A stretch of DNA of 64,000 nucleotides from Notamacropus eugenii. Taxonomy: Eukaryota > Chordata > Mammalia > Diprotodontia > Macropodidae. Below are positions 20,816 through 32,115 of this stretch, in pieces; position 1 is the stretch's first letter; the number at the start of each line of letters is the position of its first letter. The stretch lies in NCBI RefSeq assembly GCF_028372415.1, contig NC_092875.1, positions 437,789,377 to 437,853,376 on the forward strand. Reading direction: 5' to 3'. The position numbers and the translations under genes are program-made. The notes under the pieces are model-generated. The model searched no databases and was not told where the DNA came from. It saw only the letters and a program-made list of their open reading frames with translations.

Positions 20816-21829
20816 TATTAACTCGAGAAATTTCCTAATAGTGCCATATCATCATCGTCATCCTTATTAGTTTCCTCATCTTCATCATAGGATTCGTAAA
20901 ACACTTTCAGGTTTGTAAAGCTTTTATCATGTTATTTCAGATTGACTCTATATATGAAATTCTTTAATTAATATTAAAGTCATTGCATTTATTATTAACA
21001 AATGAAATCAACAATGAAACAAAGATATAGGTACCTATTTGTAATATTTTGTCTGTGTGAATGATTATAACCAAAGTCACCCCAAATCCTTAGTACAAAA
21101 GGATATGTCTTTAGGAAATAAAATACCAATGACATTGATTAAAGTCTCTTGAAAATTCTCCTCATATTTTTCTTCAAGATAAGAGATTAGATTAAAATTT
21201 TCAGGAAATGAATTACTTTAGTTCCTTTCTTTCTCTTCTTGTTAGTCATGGACTATGACCATTTTTACAAAGTTTTATTATAAATTGACAGTTCATCACA
21301 GATTTCTTCATAGAATTTTCTTGGAAATTTTATTCCTTAAGAAACAATGGACAATATTAAAAAGAATTGAATTTCTCACCTTCTTTCTCTGTATTCTTCA
21401 TAGATTTCTCCTGCACCCTTATAGCTACAATCTAGTTATTTAGACTCTCTTGACTATAAGGAGAAGCACCCACACAGTAACTTCAAAATGTCTCCAAACT
21501 TCAATATTCCATTTGGTTCTTAAAGATACAGTAACAATATCAATACTCTTTGTGGGAATAATCCCAGTGAAACAGCACTGTTCTTGCTCTTGAAAAAATT
21601 TACAGGGGCATCTCTGCTGAGTGAATAGTTCTGTTAGTTGTTGTTGATGGAGATTCTAGCCCTGATGGGCTTATTTTATAGATGGACCCTGTCTCCTCTA
21701 TTCTGTATTATTTGTACCAATCAAAGTAATTACAGTTGATTTTTGGCTGTTTGTACTTAAATAGAGAATAAATTATTACTCAATGGTGAAAATAATAAAG
21801 AACTCACATTTAGTTATTTTCAACAAAAT
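20816..21829. other. Unassigned AT-rich sequence
   Basis: No gene recognised. 20840-20950 has a SINE-tail-like look ('catcatcgtcatccttatt'), too weak to call. Confidence 0.4.
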
Positions 21830-21935
21830 AGAACTTTGAGGTAGGTAGGCTGAGTATATTCATTTAGCACATGAGGAACTAAGACTGAGAGGTTAAATAA
21901 GTAAGGGAGTCAGCAGGAAGTGAGAGTGACATAAA
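21830..21935 (-). mobile_element. MIR fragment, minus strand
   Basis: 'actttgaggtaggtaggct' and 'aggttaaataagtaaggga' match the complement of the MIR core. Short. Confidence 0.45.
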
Positions 21936-23029
21936 ATATAAAGAAGTGAGCACCAATTAAACTTTTATTTTTAAAAGAGACAAGTTAAATAAGTGGCCAG
22001 AGAGAGGGGAGAGTCCAATACTGCATAAGATCATGTATTTTAGAGCTAAAATTGACTTTGAAGGTTATCTAGTGAGATGAAAAAAAATCATAAAATCGTT
22101 CTGCCTGAGTTCGCTACAAATTTATGTTACACAACATCAAACAGGTCCTACTTACAACTAGGCAATCCTGTTATACCTCCCTTTTGAACTCACTGTCTCA
22201 CTCATGATAGTAGCTCTTCCAAACCTTCTTCAACCCTCCTCAAACTGCCATGGCTCTCCCTGTCCCCACCCTCTCAGTTGAGATACTTCACTCATGTTTT
22301 ACAAAGAACTGGCTATTTGCCATGAACTCCCTCTTATCTCTTTCTCATCTCCTTTCACTCAGATACCTTCTTCCATTATTCCCTCCTTCACCGCAATCTC
22401 ATTTGATGAGGTAAATTTTACTCCTTACCAGGGCTAACCTCTCTACCTGCTAAAGTAACCCCATTACATCCCTCTCCTTCAACTTATTGCCCCCTATTTC
22501 CACCCTACTCTTCCACTTAATTTCTATCTCTTTCTGTCTATTGACTTATTTCTTACTATCTCCAAACACCTCCATGTCTCCCTCATCCTGAAAAAGGCTC
22601 TCACTTGATTTTTCCCCATCTCTGTTAACTCTTCTCCCCTGTGTGGCTAAACTCCTCGAAATGGCAATCTGTATCTAGAACCTCCATTTTTCTTTCCTCT
22701 CACTGTCTCTTAACTCCTTACAATTTGCTTTCTAACATCACCATTCCACCAAAACTGCTCCTTCTAAACTTACTGATGCTCTCTTAGTTGCAAAATCCAA
22801 TGGCTTTTCCTCAGTCCACATTCTGCTCCACCTCTCTTCAGCTTTTGACACCTTTGATAACCCTCTGCCTTGATGCTCTCTCTTCTTTAGGATTTTAGGA
22901 CACAACTCTCTGCTGGTTCTCTTTCTACCTGTCTAATCTTTAATTCTAGGCATCCTATAATGTTCTTTCTTGTCCTGTTCTATCTCTTCTCTTCTTCTAT
23001 ACTACTTTACAATTCAAATTAACAAAAAT

Positions 23030-23690
23030 TTATTAAGCACATACTATGTGCCAGGCACTGTGCTAAACACTGAGCAATCCCGCCTTTCCCCAGACACACA
23101 AGACAATATCTTCCCTCCAAGAGCTCACAGTCTAGTAAGGGAACAGAACACACAAAACAAACTAGAAAGGAGTGTATTGAATATACATTTTGTCTTATTG
23201 TTAATGTACTTTTGCTTCTTAATGGGAAGATCATTCCCATCCATTAATAGCTCCATGTGACCTACTTAAGTCACATGGAAGCCTGAGTCACATGGGTCTG
23301 TCACATGGAACAGGAAAGGGTGGAACAAGAAGGGTGAAACAGGAAGTGGTGCAGCTAGAGCAGAACTGAGAGAAAGTTAGTCAGAGAGCAGCAGAGCTGG
23401 GAAGGACACAGGCAAGCAGGCAGCTAGGCTCCTGAGTGTTTGTTTGTGGGAAGGCCTGATAGTGTGTGTAGACTTCTTGGTTACTATGATGGATTAGACT
23501 TTCTGCTATTGGGACTTGGCTTTCTGATGTCCGAATAAATGTTTTTCTTCTGCCATCTATATGGAGAGTCTGGTATACTTTGCGCTTCCAACCTACACTG
23601 ATGTATTCATAGCTGTGCTCGGTGCTGTGATATAGGGAAAGGACATGATGGGGGATGGTAACTGGTGAAAAAAAAATAACTATGTTCCAT
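23030..23690 (-). mobile_element. L2 LINE 3' end, minus strand, inside the + strand L2
   Basis: The + strand reads 'atttattaagcacatacta', 'tgtgccaggcactgtgcta' and 'ccaagagctcacagtctag', the complement of the L2 3' terminus. It is interrupted by the element at 23253-23608. The right limit is approximate. Confidence 0.6.
23253..23608 (+). mobile_element. LTR-like element, about 356 bp
   Basis: Starts 'ccatgtgacctacttaagt', contains repeated 'tcacatgg' motifs, has a polyadenylation-type AATAAA near 23535, and ends 'ctgatgtattc'. It is flanked by the 6-bp direct repeat 'atagct' (23247-23252 and 23609-23614). Size, signal placement and duplication suggest a solo LTR fossil, but the ends are not clean TG..CA. 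Family not recognised. Confidence 0.4.
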
Positions 23691-24570
23691 GGAGTCCAAA
23701 ATAAACAGAGATGCAGATAGAAAGTGGAGAGTTGACTGGTTAGTTTGGATAACAGCCTTCTATAAAGGAAAGCTCTGGGTATGCGCCAGACCTCCACTCA
23801 GAGAAGAGGAGAGGCTAAGGAAGTCAGTCTCTCTGATGACCTCCAGTCTTACATCTCCAACTAGCTTTCAGATGTTTTGAATTAGATGTTGAATAGACAT
23901 AGGCATGTCTAAAACTGAACTTGATATCTCTCTCCCTAAACACCATCACGCCTCTTAACTTCCCTGTTACTGACAAAGGCAACATCATCCTCACACATTC
24001 CTCAGTCTTGCAGTCCTGGTGTCATCCTCAAGTCCTCACTATCTCTCTCACACATATCCCCATCTAAGTTGTTGCCAAGGCCTATTATTTTCACCTTTAC
24101 ATTTCTCAAATACATCCCCTTCTCTCCTCTAACACTGCTACCCTTTTGGAACTGGACCTCTTCACCTCATGCCTGGATTATTGTTATATCCTGAGGCTGG
24201 GTCTGTCTGCCTCAATTGTCTCTCCACTCCAATCCATTTTCCATTCAGTCAACAAAATGATTTTCCTAAAATGGATATCACTGCCCTACTCAGTAAACTG
24301 CAGTGACTCTCAGTCTCTTCTAGGAGCAAATACAAATCTTCTGATGGGCATTCAAACCCCTTCTATAAACTAGCCTCCTTGTATTTGTTTTTACCATCTT
24401 ATTCAATAGGCTCTGCTGTGTACTCTTTGATCCAGTGACATTGGCTTCGTAGATGTTACATCAACAAGATACCTCATCTCTTGGCTCCAAGCATTTTGTT
24501 TGCCTGTTCTTTCCTGATTGATTCTCCTTCCTCATTTCCACTTACTGGATTCCCTCAATTCCTTTTTTTT

Positions 24571-24812
24571 TGTTGTTCAGTTATTTCAGTCATGTCTATT
24601 TTTTTGTGATCTCTTTTTGGGAATTTCTTAGAGTGGCTTGCCATTTCCTTATCCAGCTCATTTTTGCTGATGAGAAATTGTGACAAACAGAGTTAAGTGA
24701 CTTGCCTAGGATCTCTCGAGTAGTATGGGTCTGAGGCTGGATTTGAACTCATGAAGATGAGTCTTCTTGATCCAAAGCCCAGTGCTCTACCTACTGTTCT
24801 ACCTAGCTGTCC
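24571..24812 (-). mobile_element. MAR1-type CORE-SINE, minus strand, inserted in L2
   Basis: Complement of the SINE: 'ttgttgttcagttatttca', 'gccatttccttatccagct', 'taagtgacttgcctaggat', 'ggatttgaactcatgaaga' and 'ctacctagctgtcc'. L2 wording continues at 24813 ('ctggcttcctttaagttcc'). Confidence 0.85.
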
Positions 24813-24852
24813 ACTGGCTTCCTTTAAGTTCCATATAAAATCTCGTCTTCTA

Positions 24853-25030
24853 CAGGAAGATATGTGACCTTAGGCAAGTCACTTAACCTTTGCTTCAGTT
24901 TCCTCAACTTTAAAATAGAGATATAAAACTTGTAGGGTTGTTGTGAGTATCAAATGACATAATATTTGTAAAGTATTTAGCCCAGTGCCAGACACAAAGT
25001 AGACAGTAGAGAAATATTATTTCTTCCCTA
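24853..25030 (+). mobile_element. MIR-related SINE, 5'-truncated
   Basis: 'atgtgaccttaggcaagtc', 'cttcagtttcctcaacttt', 'agggttgttgtgagtatca' and 'agcccagtgccagacacaa'. Starts in the core. Confidence 0.8.
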
Positions 25031-25395
25031 CCCCTTCCCACTTTCTGTAGAGACTGAGACCTGGGGCACACCCCCATATAGGAGGCAGGGTCTGAAAATT
25101 GAGGATCTTTCTGATAGGTAAGAAGTGAACCAAGACTCATAAAAGGCCAGTGAGGAAAGAGTACCTAGAAAGGGAAAGTGGTCAACAATGTCCAGTGAAG
25201 GCTGGGAAATCAAGAAGGATAAGGAGAACTGAACAAGAAAGGCTGTTAGATTTTTCAATAAAGCAATGAGAGATGGCCTTGGAGAAAGCAATTTCAGCCA
25301 AGGCACATTCCAAGGAGTTGAGATATGAATAGGAAGTGAGAAAGCAGAGGCAATGGCTTTTTCTGAATTTGGCTATGAAACAGAAGAAAGATATA
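25031..25395 (-). mobile_element. L2 LINE reverse-transcriptase fragment, minus strand
   Basis: Minus-strand frames give SKAISHCFIEKSNSLSCSVL, then LILLDFPAF, then SWFTSYLSER, then GGVPQ. L2 reverse transcriptase has ALSKVTNDLLIAKSDG, LLDLSAAFDTVDH, SWFxSYLSxR and GVPQGSVLGP in this order. Well preserved for an L2, yet with frameshifts and no complete domain. Confidence 0.75.
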
Positions 25396-25432
25396 TGAGA
25401 ACATGTAATGGTCATGCTTGTGTGTGCATATC

Positions 25433-25505
25433 TGTGTATGTATATACATACATATATACATACATATACATGCATGTCTCTCTCTCTCTCTATATATATA
25501 TATAC
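25433..25505. repeat. Compound microsatellite (TACA)/(CT)/(AT)
   Basis: Mixed 'tatacatacatatataca', (CT)7 and (AT)6 blocks. Confidence 0.9.
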
Positions 25506-25511
25506 ATGTAC

Positions 25512-25690
25512 ATGTACCCCTCTTTTTTATAGATGAGGAAACTGAAGCCTAGAAAAAGGTTAAACAATTTGAGCAGGCTACACAGGGAATGAACAGTAAA
25601 GGCAGGATTCGAATCAAGATCCTATGATACTCCATTCAATACTTTATCCATAATACATCAGGCTTTTTCACGAGGTAATGGCTTCTCCAT
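25512..25690 (-). mobile_element. MIR-like SINE, minus strand
   Basis: 'tatagatgaggaaactgaa', 'ggctacacagggaatgaac' and 'aggattcgaatcaagatcc' are the complement of the core and head of a MIR-like SINE. Confidence 0.7.
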
Positions 25691-25828
25691 CAGTAGGTCA
25701 GAAATCAGAGACATTGATGAGAGAATGCAAAAGTGTCTTCTCTGAAAGTGGAACCATTTTCTGGTGTACTTTTTGGTACAGTATAATACTTAATGAATGT
25801 TTTATGTTGATAGTAACAATTCAAAGCA

Positions 25829-27833
25829 CTTCTATGATTCCCTGAGAGCTATTTATGGACCAAAAACCTATGGTGCATCACAACTACTCAAAGCTGATGG
25901 AGCCACATTGGTTAGTGATAAGGACATGATCTTAGAGAGATGAGTTGAACACTTCCATAGTGATCTCAACCAACCAACATCAATCAATGCTGAGGCCCCT
26001 GTTTACCTCAGGTTGCAGTCAAGCCCTCATTAGCTGAACTTCCAACTGAAGAAGAGGTTTTGAGGGTCATTAGGCTCCTTTCTTGTGACAAAGCACCCAG
26101 TGATGATTCTATTCCAGCTGAGATTTACAAGATAGGGGGACCATTGCTCATAAAAAGCTGACTGAAATTTTCCAGGTTATAAGGCAAGAAGAGGTTATCC
26201 CCCAGGAATTCATGGATGCCTCCATTGTCCATCTCTATAAGGATAAAGGGAATAGATTGTCCTGCGACAATCACAGGAGGATCTCTCTCTTAGTCATTGC
26301 AACAAATTCTTGCTAGAGTCCTCCTTAATAGGCTGATCCTTCACCTGGAAGATGGTCATATATGTGAGAGCCAGTATGGCTTCAGAAAGGGCTGAGGAAC
26401 AGTTAATATGATGTTTGTTGCCCGACAGCTCAAGGAGAAATGCTAGGAGCAGAACAAAGGTCTATACACGTTTGTAGATCTGACCAAGGTCTTTGACATG
26501 TTAGTTGTGAGGGCTTATGGAAAATTATGTCAAAATTTGGTTGCCCAGAGAAGTTCATCAATATTGTATGCCAATTTCATGATGGCATGTTTGCCTGGGT
26601 TCTGCATAATGGACTATGCTCTCGTGCCTTCCCAGTCACCAGTGGAGTGAAATAGGGCTGTGTGCTTGCTCCCATGCTTTTCGGCATGATGTTTTCAGCC
26701 ATGTTGACAAATGCTTTCGATGAGGATGAACACAGCATAAAGTTCAACTACTGAACTGATGGCAAGTTCTTCAGTTTGAAAAGGCTACCCTCCAAGACCA
26801 AAGTGGAGGGAGTGTTGGTGCATGATTTTCTGTTTGCAGATGACTGTGCACTCAATGCAGCCTCTGAAACTGAGAAGCAACAAAGTATGGATCAAATCTC
26901 TGCTGCCAGTGCTAATTTTGGCCTAATAATTAACACCAAGAAAACACAATTGCTCCATCAGCCACTACCACACCATCCATATGTGGAACCATCAGTAACA
27001 TCAAATGGAAAAGTTTTGAATGCTGTGGATAAGTTCACTTACCTTGGTAGCGTACTTTCCAGGGATGTACACATGGACAATGAAGCAGACACCTGCATTC
27101 CCAGAACTAGCTCAGTGTTTAGGAAGCTCTAAAGAAAAGTTTGGGAGAGAAGAGGTATTAGACTGACTACCAAACTGAAGGTCTACAAAGCTGTTGTGCT
27201 GACTTCATTGTTATATGCTTGTGAAACATGGACAGTCTACCACCATCATGCCAGGAAACTGAATCGCTTCCATTTGAACTGTCTTAGGAAGATTCTGAGG
27301 ATCACCTGGCAGGATAAGGTATGAGACACTGAAGTCCTTGCTCAAGATGAGGTACCAAGTATTCAAACGATGCTTCAGAGAGCGCAACTCCAATGGGCTG
27401 GCCACGTTTTTCCCAAGCAAAATGTACGCTTGCCAAAAAGACAGTCAGGCAATTACAAAGTGGCCAGAAGAAACAACACAAGGACACTGTAAAGATCTCT
27501 CTCAAGAACTTTGGATTTGACTGTGTAACATGGGAGACACTGGCACAAGAACACTCAGCATGGCGTGCCCACATCAGAAAGGGTTCTACGGTCTTTGAGT
27601 AAAGCAGAATTAAGACACCACAAAATAAATGCAGGATGCACAAATTTGGGATATCCATCTTAAATATTCACAAGGACTATCTGTGCCCACCCTGTGGTAG
27701 AGCATTCTGATCTTGTATTGGCTTGATCAGCCACAGTCAGATACACTGAAATTTCACTTTATCATGGTGATGTCATTTTGGTCCTCTTCGAAGATGAAGG
27801 ACAACAACCAACCAACCAACTAATAAATGTTTA
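25829..27833 (+). mobile_element. RTE-type LINE with reverse transcriptase and C-terminal C2H2 finger
   Basis: Decayed but long copy, 5'-truncated. In order on the + strand: FYDSLRAIYGPK (25829), IPAEI, HLYKDKGNR, HRRISLL (26230-26290), FVDLTKVFDM, LWKIMSKFGCPEKFINIV, FHDGMFAWV, FPVTSGVK then GCVLAPMLF (26640-26690). An unbroken 118-codon stretch at 26776-27132 has FLFADDCALNAAS (catalytic FADD, residues 20-23) and DKFTYLGSVLSRD. Then KLKVYKAVVLTSLLYACETW, LNRFHLNCLRKILRITWQD and QWAGHV. Near the end (27684-27746) is CPPCGRAF..CIGLISHSQIH, a C-X2-C-X12-H-X3-H finger interrupted by one TGA in place of Arg. The 3' end has 'gtcctcttcgaagatgaag' and an (ACCA)n tail, which is usual for RTE-like elements. 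Several stops and frameshifts make it inactive. The endonuclease is missing. Confidence 0.85.
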
Positions 27834-27934
27834 TTGACTAACCAAAGTTTGATCATCCTCCTAAAAATTCAGAAGCTAGAAGACAAGTTAAGTGATTAAA
27901 TCACATACAGTCTATTTGTTTTGTTATTGCCAGT

Positions 27935-28172
27935 GGGGCAGTGATTCATAGATCAATGAGCAGACCGGAGTTCAGATCTGCCATTAGACACTTATTAACT
28001 ATGTGACCTTGGGTAAGTCATTTGACCTCTCTCAGGGTCAGTTTCTTCAACTGTAAAATGAAGATAATATTAACATCCACCTTTCAAGGTTGTTGTGAGG
28101 ATCAAACGAAAAAATATATTTTTACAGTTCTTAGCACAAAGCCTGGACATAGTTACACCTTCATTCCTTTGC
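27935..28172 (+). mobile_element. MIR-type SINE
   Basis: 'ctatgtgaccttgggtaag', 'gtttcttcaactgtaaaat', 'aaggttgttgtgaggatca' and 'cttagcacaaagcctggac'. Near full length. Confidence 0.85.
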
Positions 28173-29027
28173 TTTCCTTCCTAGGCTGTATATGCAAGAG
28201 GAATATTTAAGATCATGTGTATATATATATATATATATATATAAATATCAAGTAACTAAGTGAATGATGTGGCTGTGGTCACTAAATTTAAAGGCAGTAT
28301 TTGCCCCTGGTAATCTATTTCTAGGGAATTGAGAGTTTACTCCATCAAACTCCATGACTCCCTTGTTGTCTCTCATTAGCTTTTCATCTTTTTCCAGAGC
28401 TATAACTAAGGTAGGGCAAAAGGAACCTTTCTAAGGTCACCAGAATTTAGAGGGTTCTGAAAGCATATTGTCAGAGCAGTAAACAGCTGAGTTTATCACC
28501 TAGTTAGGGAGAATAGTTAACTTAGGAGGCTAGCAGAGGGCATAGTTTCCATTCCCCCTTTTCCTCTCACATAATCTTATCCTAATTCAGTTCCTCCCTG
28601 GCTTGGTGCTGTCCTGACAAGGGCTACTACTCTTAGTTCTCTATTGCCCCAACAGAATAGTATCCTAAATTCTCTCCCACACAGGGTCTTGTGTCCCAGC
28701 ATCTTTCTCCCTCCCTGAACGAGTTTACCTTAAAAAGCTGATGTGAGCTCATATTGCTTTCTATTGAACCCAGCCATGTTTTGTAAGGCTTGCCCTGGTA
28801 CCAAAATTATTAATAGGAGCTCTTAGTGTTTTGAAGCCAAGGAGAAAAAAAAAGCAATGAACCTGAATTATGCTGGTCTGTACCTGGAACTAGAAATGAT
28901 GAGGAAACTACCCATGAAAATCGAATCATGTGTCCTGATTCGCCTTCCTCCAAATCTCTGTGTGTTTGCACATTGCTGTCATCCTTCCCACTATTCCCTT
29001 TCCACCTACAATCTTCCTCCTTCCCCC

Positions 29028-29029
<2 letters not shown>
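28173..29029. other. Unassigned sequence with an (AT)n run
   Basis: (AT)n at 28217-28242. The rest has no recognised gene or repeat. 'agctataactaaggtaggg' at about 28399 recurs in similar form at 17888 and 33490 and may belong to an unnamed repeat. Confidence 0.4.

Positions 29030-29079
<50 letters not shown>
29030..29079. repeat. (AC)n microsatellite
   Basis: About 50 bases of uninterrupted AC. Confidence 0.97.
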
Positions 29080-29083
<4 letters not shown>

Positions 29084-29837
29084 CATATGCAATTTCCAGA
29101 TGAGGAAACTAAATTAGAGAGATTGAGCCCAGCCAGAGGTCACAGAGTGAATCAATGGAGAGAAATCACCCGATATGTCAGAAAAACATCAATAATGGTA
29201 TGATCAATGGTGATTTATCATGCCCCTGTCTCCATACTGACATTTGGCCCCATGATTAACATATTTGCATGCAAAGCATTCTAGACCTATTTTCCACCAA
29301 GTTCAAACTAAATTCTTGCTGATGTCCACCTCTCCTTAATTGTAGAACAAACACACAAAAACACAACCTGATAAAAGCCTGGTTTGCTCTCCTTAGCAGA
29401 CTTGTTCCTTCAAGAAGCAACGTTACAAGATTGCCTCTACCCAGGATGCATCTCTTAAGATATGTGTTGTTTAGTGAAAGAAATCTGCTAGCAAGGGCTT
29501 CTTTGTGAATTTGAAAGACATCTTGCAGGACAGACTCACTTTTGAGCTTCCTCTGTGCTATTTTTCATTCTTCAAAGGTCAAGGTCCCCAGCAAAAATAC
29601 CAGCACCTGCTAGCTCAGACTCTGCAGTCCCTTTGCTGCTAAGCAGGAAATGGATCAGAAGGCTTAGAATTTAACCTGGGCACCAATTAGAATTTACCAG
29701 AAGGCAAATGCCACTTTTATCCACATCCTTGTATCGTTTTAGTGTCTTTCTTGAACTGTGGCCAATTTCTATTCTGTTCAGTATGACTAGGCTCTTTCTA
29801 AAAACATGGTGCATAAGTCCATTATTATCTTTTTTAA
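29080..29837. other. Unassigned, with a SINE scrap at its start
   Basis: 29094-29160 ('ccagatgaggaaactaaat', 'agaggtcacagagtgaatc') is a piece of a minus-strand MIR. The rest is not recognised. Confidence 0.4.
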
Positions 29838-30095
29838 ATGGAGTACGGAAACAACTAGGTGGTACAATGAATAGAGAGAACACTGAACCTGGAGTAAGGA
29901 AGTCCAGATCTCATATGACCTCAGACATTTACTAGCTGTGTGAACCTGAGCAAATCATTTAATCTCTATCTGCCTTAGTTTCCTAATCTGAAAAAAATAG
30001 CATCTACTTGGCAGGGTTGTTGTGAGAATAAAATGAGATACTATATGTAAAGTGGTTTGTAGACCTTTAAATACCAACTGTTGGAATCTTCATCA
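29838..30095 (+). mobile_element. MIR-type SINE
   Basis: 'acaactaggtggtacaatg', 'ttactagctgtgtgaacct', 'ccttagtttcctaatctga' and 'cagggttgttgtgagaata'. Full length or nearly so. Confidence 0.85.
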
Positions 30096-30704
30096 TCGTC
30101 AATCAGTAAAGACTGTTTTTAACCACATTTTCTTAGTTCAAAGAACTGCTAGATTAGATTAACATACAATACTTCCTTGATAAGGTGAACAGCAGTATTA
30201 TACAATAGTTAACACCTTAGAGGGAAAGAACACATCTCCTAAATCCAAACATTGCCAACTAGTTTTGCTTTCAGAATTTCATTAAACATCTCATGTTGAT
30301 TGAAGTTTGTCTATAATAGTTGTGGAAGCACATTTAAAGCCTCCTCTAAGGTATTCCAAAAGTCTTGGTGCAGTTGGAATACCCTGGAGTAAAGCTAAAA
30401 TATTAGAAAATAATGTTTCTTTCCAAAGCCTTTCCTTTACTATACTGTTGGGAACCATCTCTTGGAAAGGTTGAGTGTAGGTGGAGGACAGAAAGGCTTT
30501 CCTTAGGGAAATGGATTAATGGTAGTAACTAAATTAAGCTTTTTACTAGATAAGATCATTGCCCTCACACACCTGAAGTGATTGGAGCTAGGACCACTCT
30601 TTTCCATGGAGAAAGGATTAATAAATCAATGGAAAGGAGAGATTTCTTTGTTTAATTTTTAGAGAAAGGGTAGAGATTTGATTGTTTGGAATGTTCCCAT
30701 AGAC
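30096..30704. other. Unassigned sequence
   Basis: No gene or repeat recognised. Confidence 0.4.
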
Positions 30705-30866
30705 CAGGGGTGGGAAACCTGGGACCTCAAGGCCACATGGAGCCCTTTAGTTCCTCAAGTGCAGCCCTTTGACTGAATCAAACTTTACAAAACAAATCCA
30801 CTTAATGAAAGGATTTGTTCTGTAAAACTTGGACTCATTCAAAAGGCTGCACCCAGGACCTAGAAA
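30705..30866. mobile_element. Palindromic hAT-like MITE, copy A (right end lost)
   Basis: Starts 'caggggtgggaaacctggg' and holds the central palindrome 'caaatccacttaatgaaag' to 'gatttgttctgtaaaactt'. Breaks off after 'cacccaggacctagaa', so the second arm is mostly missing. The terminal 'caggggtggg' form is like hAT-superfamily ends. The same element occurs at 45044 and 53230. Confidence 0.7.
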
Positions 30867-31084
30867 TATAAAAATACATATAATTTGTTTAAGATTCCTA
30901 TAAAAGTTACCTGAAGTTTTCTTGGGTCAGAAGGTTAGATTGGAAGGCATAGAAGATTATTGTGGTTTGGACAACTACTTTTCTCCAAGCTAGTAATGGC
31001 TTGGATATAGGTTGATATTAAATTAAATTAAGTTAAATTATTTCTGGCAGACTGGAGCCTAAACACTGAGTATTAGCATTAATA

Positions 31085-31400
31085 TTTTTATTCAACATAG
31101 CTTATATTTATGTAGCATAATTCATGTATATTATTTCATTTGAACCTCATAACCTCTGTGAGGTATGATAAGAATTGACATTTGGTTAGAGATATAAAGT
31201 TTGGAAGCATTATCCTATCTAAGCTTTGCAACAGCCCAGGGAGATAGGTACTTCATGAAATCTCCTCTGTTTTACACATGAGAACACTGAGGTTCACAGA
31301 GGTTATGAGATTTGCCTATGACCATATGTCTAGTAAAAGTTGGAGGCAGAATTTGAATTCACATTGTCGTACTCTGAATCTGACATTGTATCCATTTCAC
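31085..31400 (-). mobile_element. MIR-related SINE material, minus strand
   Basis: 'attatttcatttgaacctc', 'ttttacacatgagaacact', 'tgaggttcacagaggttat' and 'gcagaatttgaattcacat'. The middle is duplicated or disturbed (two 'gaggt'-type starts at 31160 and 31235), so this may be two nested copies. Confidence 0.65.
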
Positions 31401-31424
31401 CAAACTGGCTCTCAAATATAATAT

Positions 31425-31560
31425 TAATTCTGTTTTCTGGATGAGGATAATGCTGTTCAGACAGAACAGGTAACTTGCCCAAGGTTATTTAATTGATTTC
31501 CAGGATTAAATCTGGTCTAGTTCCAATTCTGGTGTTCCTGTCACTATACCAGGCTTGGCT
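31425..31560 (-). mobile_element. MIR-like fragment, minus strand
   Basis: 'aggtaacttgcccaaggtt' and 'caggattaaatctggtcta' are MIR core and head complement. Confidence 0.55.
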
Positions 31561-31879
31561 CAGCTAGTCTTCGTAGCAGAATGTCAAATTCCAATAGTTA
31601 TGCATGCCAGTATAAATTACCTCCTTTGAGACTGTCTAAGTAACAACATTAATGTTTCCCCTTAAATATAGCCATGTCAAGTGTTACAGATGAAATACAT
31701 TTAGCTGGATATGCTACCTTTCCTCTTGCACTCCATGCTATAAAATGTTTAAAGGGAGCCCAGGTACCCTACTGAGTATCCTACTCTACATTAGTCTCTC
31801 TAGCCCCAGTCACTCTCCTAAGTTTCTCTTCCACTGCCTGTTGAGAATCTCCAGCAAAATGTCATATAGGGGAAGGAAA

Positions 31880-32115
31880 AGAAATAAGTATTTACCCAGG
31901 GCCTACTATACTATGATCTTGCCTGTTTTTTTTATAAATATTCTCATGGGAACTTCACAGACATTCTGTGAGGTCAGTGCTATTATCATCCTCATTTTAC
32001 AGTTGAAATAACTGAGGCAAACAGGTTAAGTGACTTGCCCAGGACTGTATAGCTAGCATTGCAAATTTAAGTATCTGCAAAATGGAACTCACAGATCCTA
32101 TTGTCCAAAGAATGT
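31880..32115 (-). mobile_element. MIR-related SINE, minus strand
   Basis: 'cctcattttacagttgaaa', 'taactgaggcaaacaggtt' and 'aagtgacttgcccaggact' mark the core; the left end has 'cccagggcctactatacta'. Confidence 0.8.

Larger units (their letters stand above)
22170..24852 (+). mobile_element. L2 LINE, plus strand, with stacked insertions
   Basis: Broken frames read as L2 reverse transcriptase: HSTKTAPSKLTDALL, then VAKSNGFSSVHILLHLSSAFDTFDN (seen in pieces at 22750-22865), matching the L2 pattern HSTETALxKVTNDLL...LLDLSAAFDTVDH. After a gap (about 22965-23800) L2 resumes with NRH then MSKTELDISLPK (23895-23940) and the distal block (LMPGLLLYPEAG..). A MAR1 (24571-24812) interrupts it again, and the sequence continues to about 24852. 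The insert around 23030-23690 looks like an L2 3' end in the opposite strand, itself carrying an LTR-like element. Confidence 0.75.

Noticed and set aside
13547-29079. Possible CRISPR-like arrays among the regular short repeats
   Set aside because: All are simple sequence repeats without unique spacers, in vertebrate DNA.
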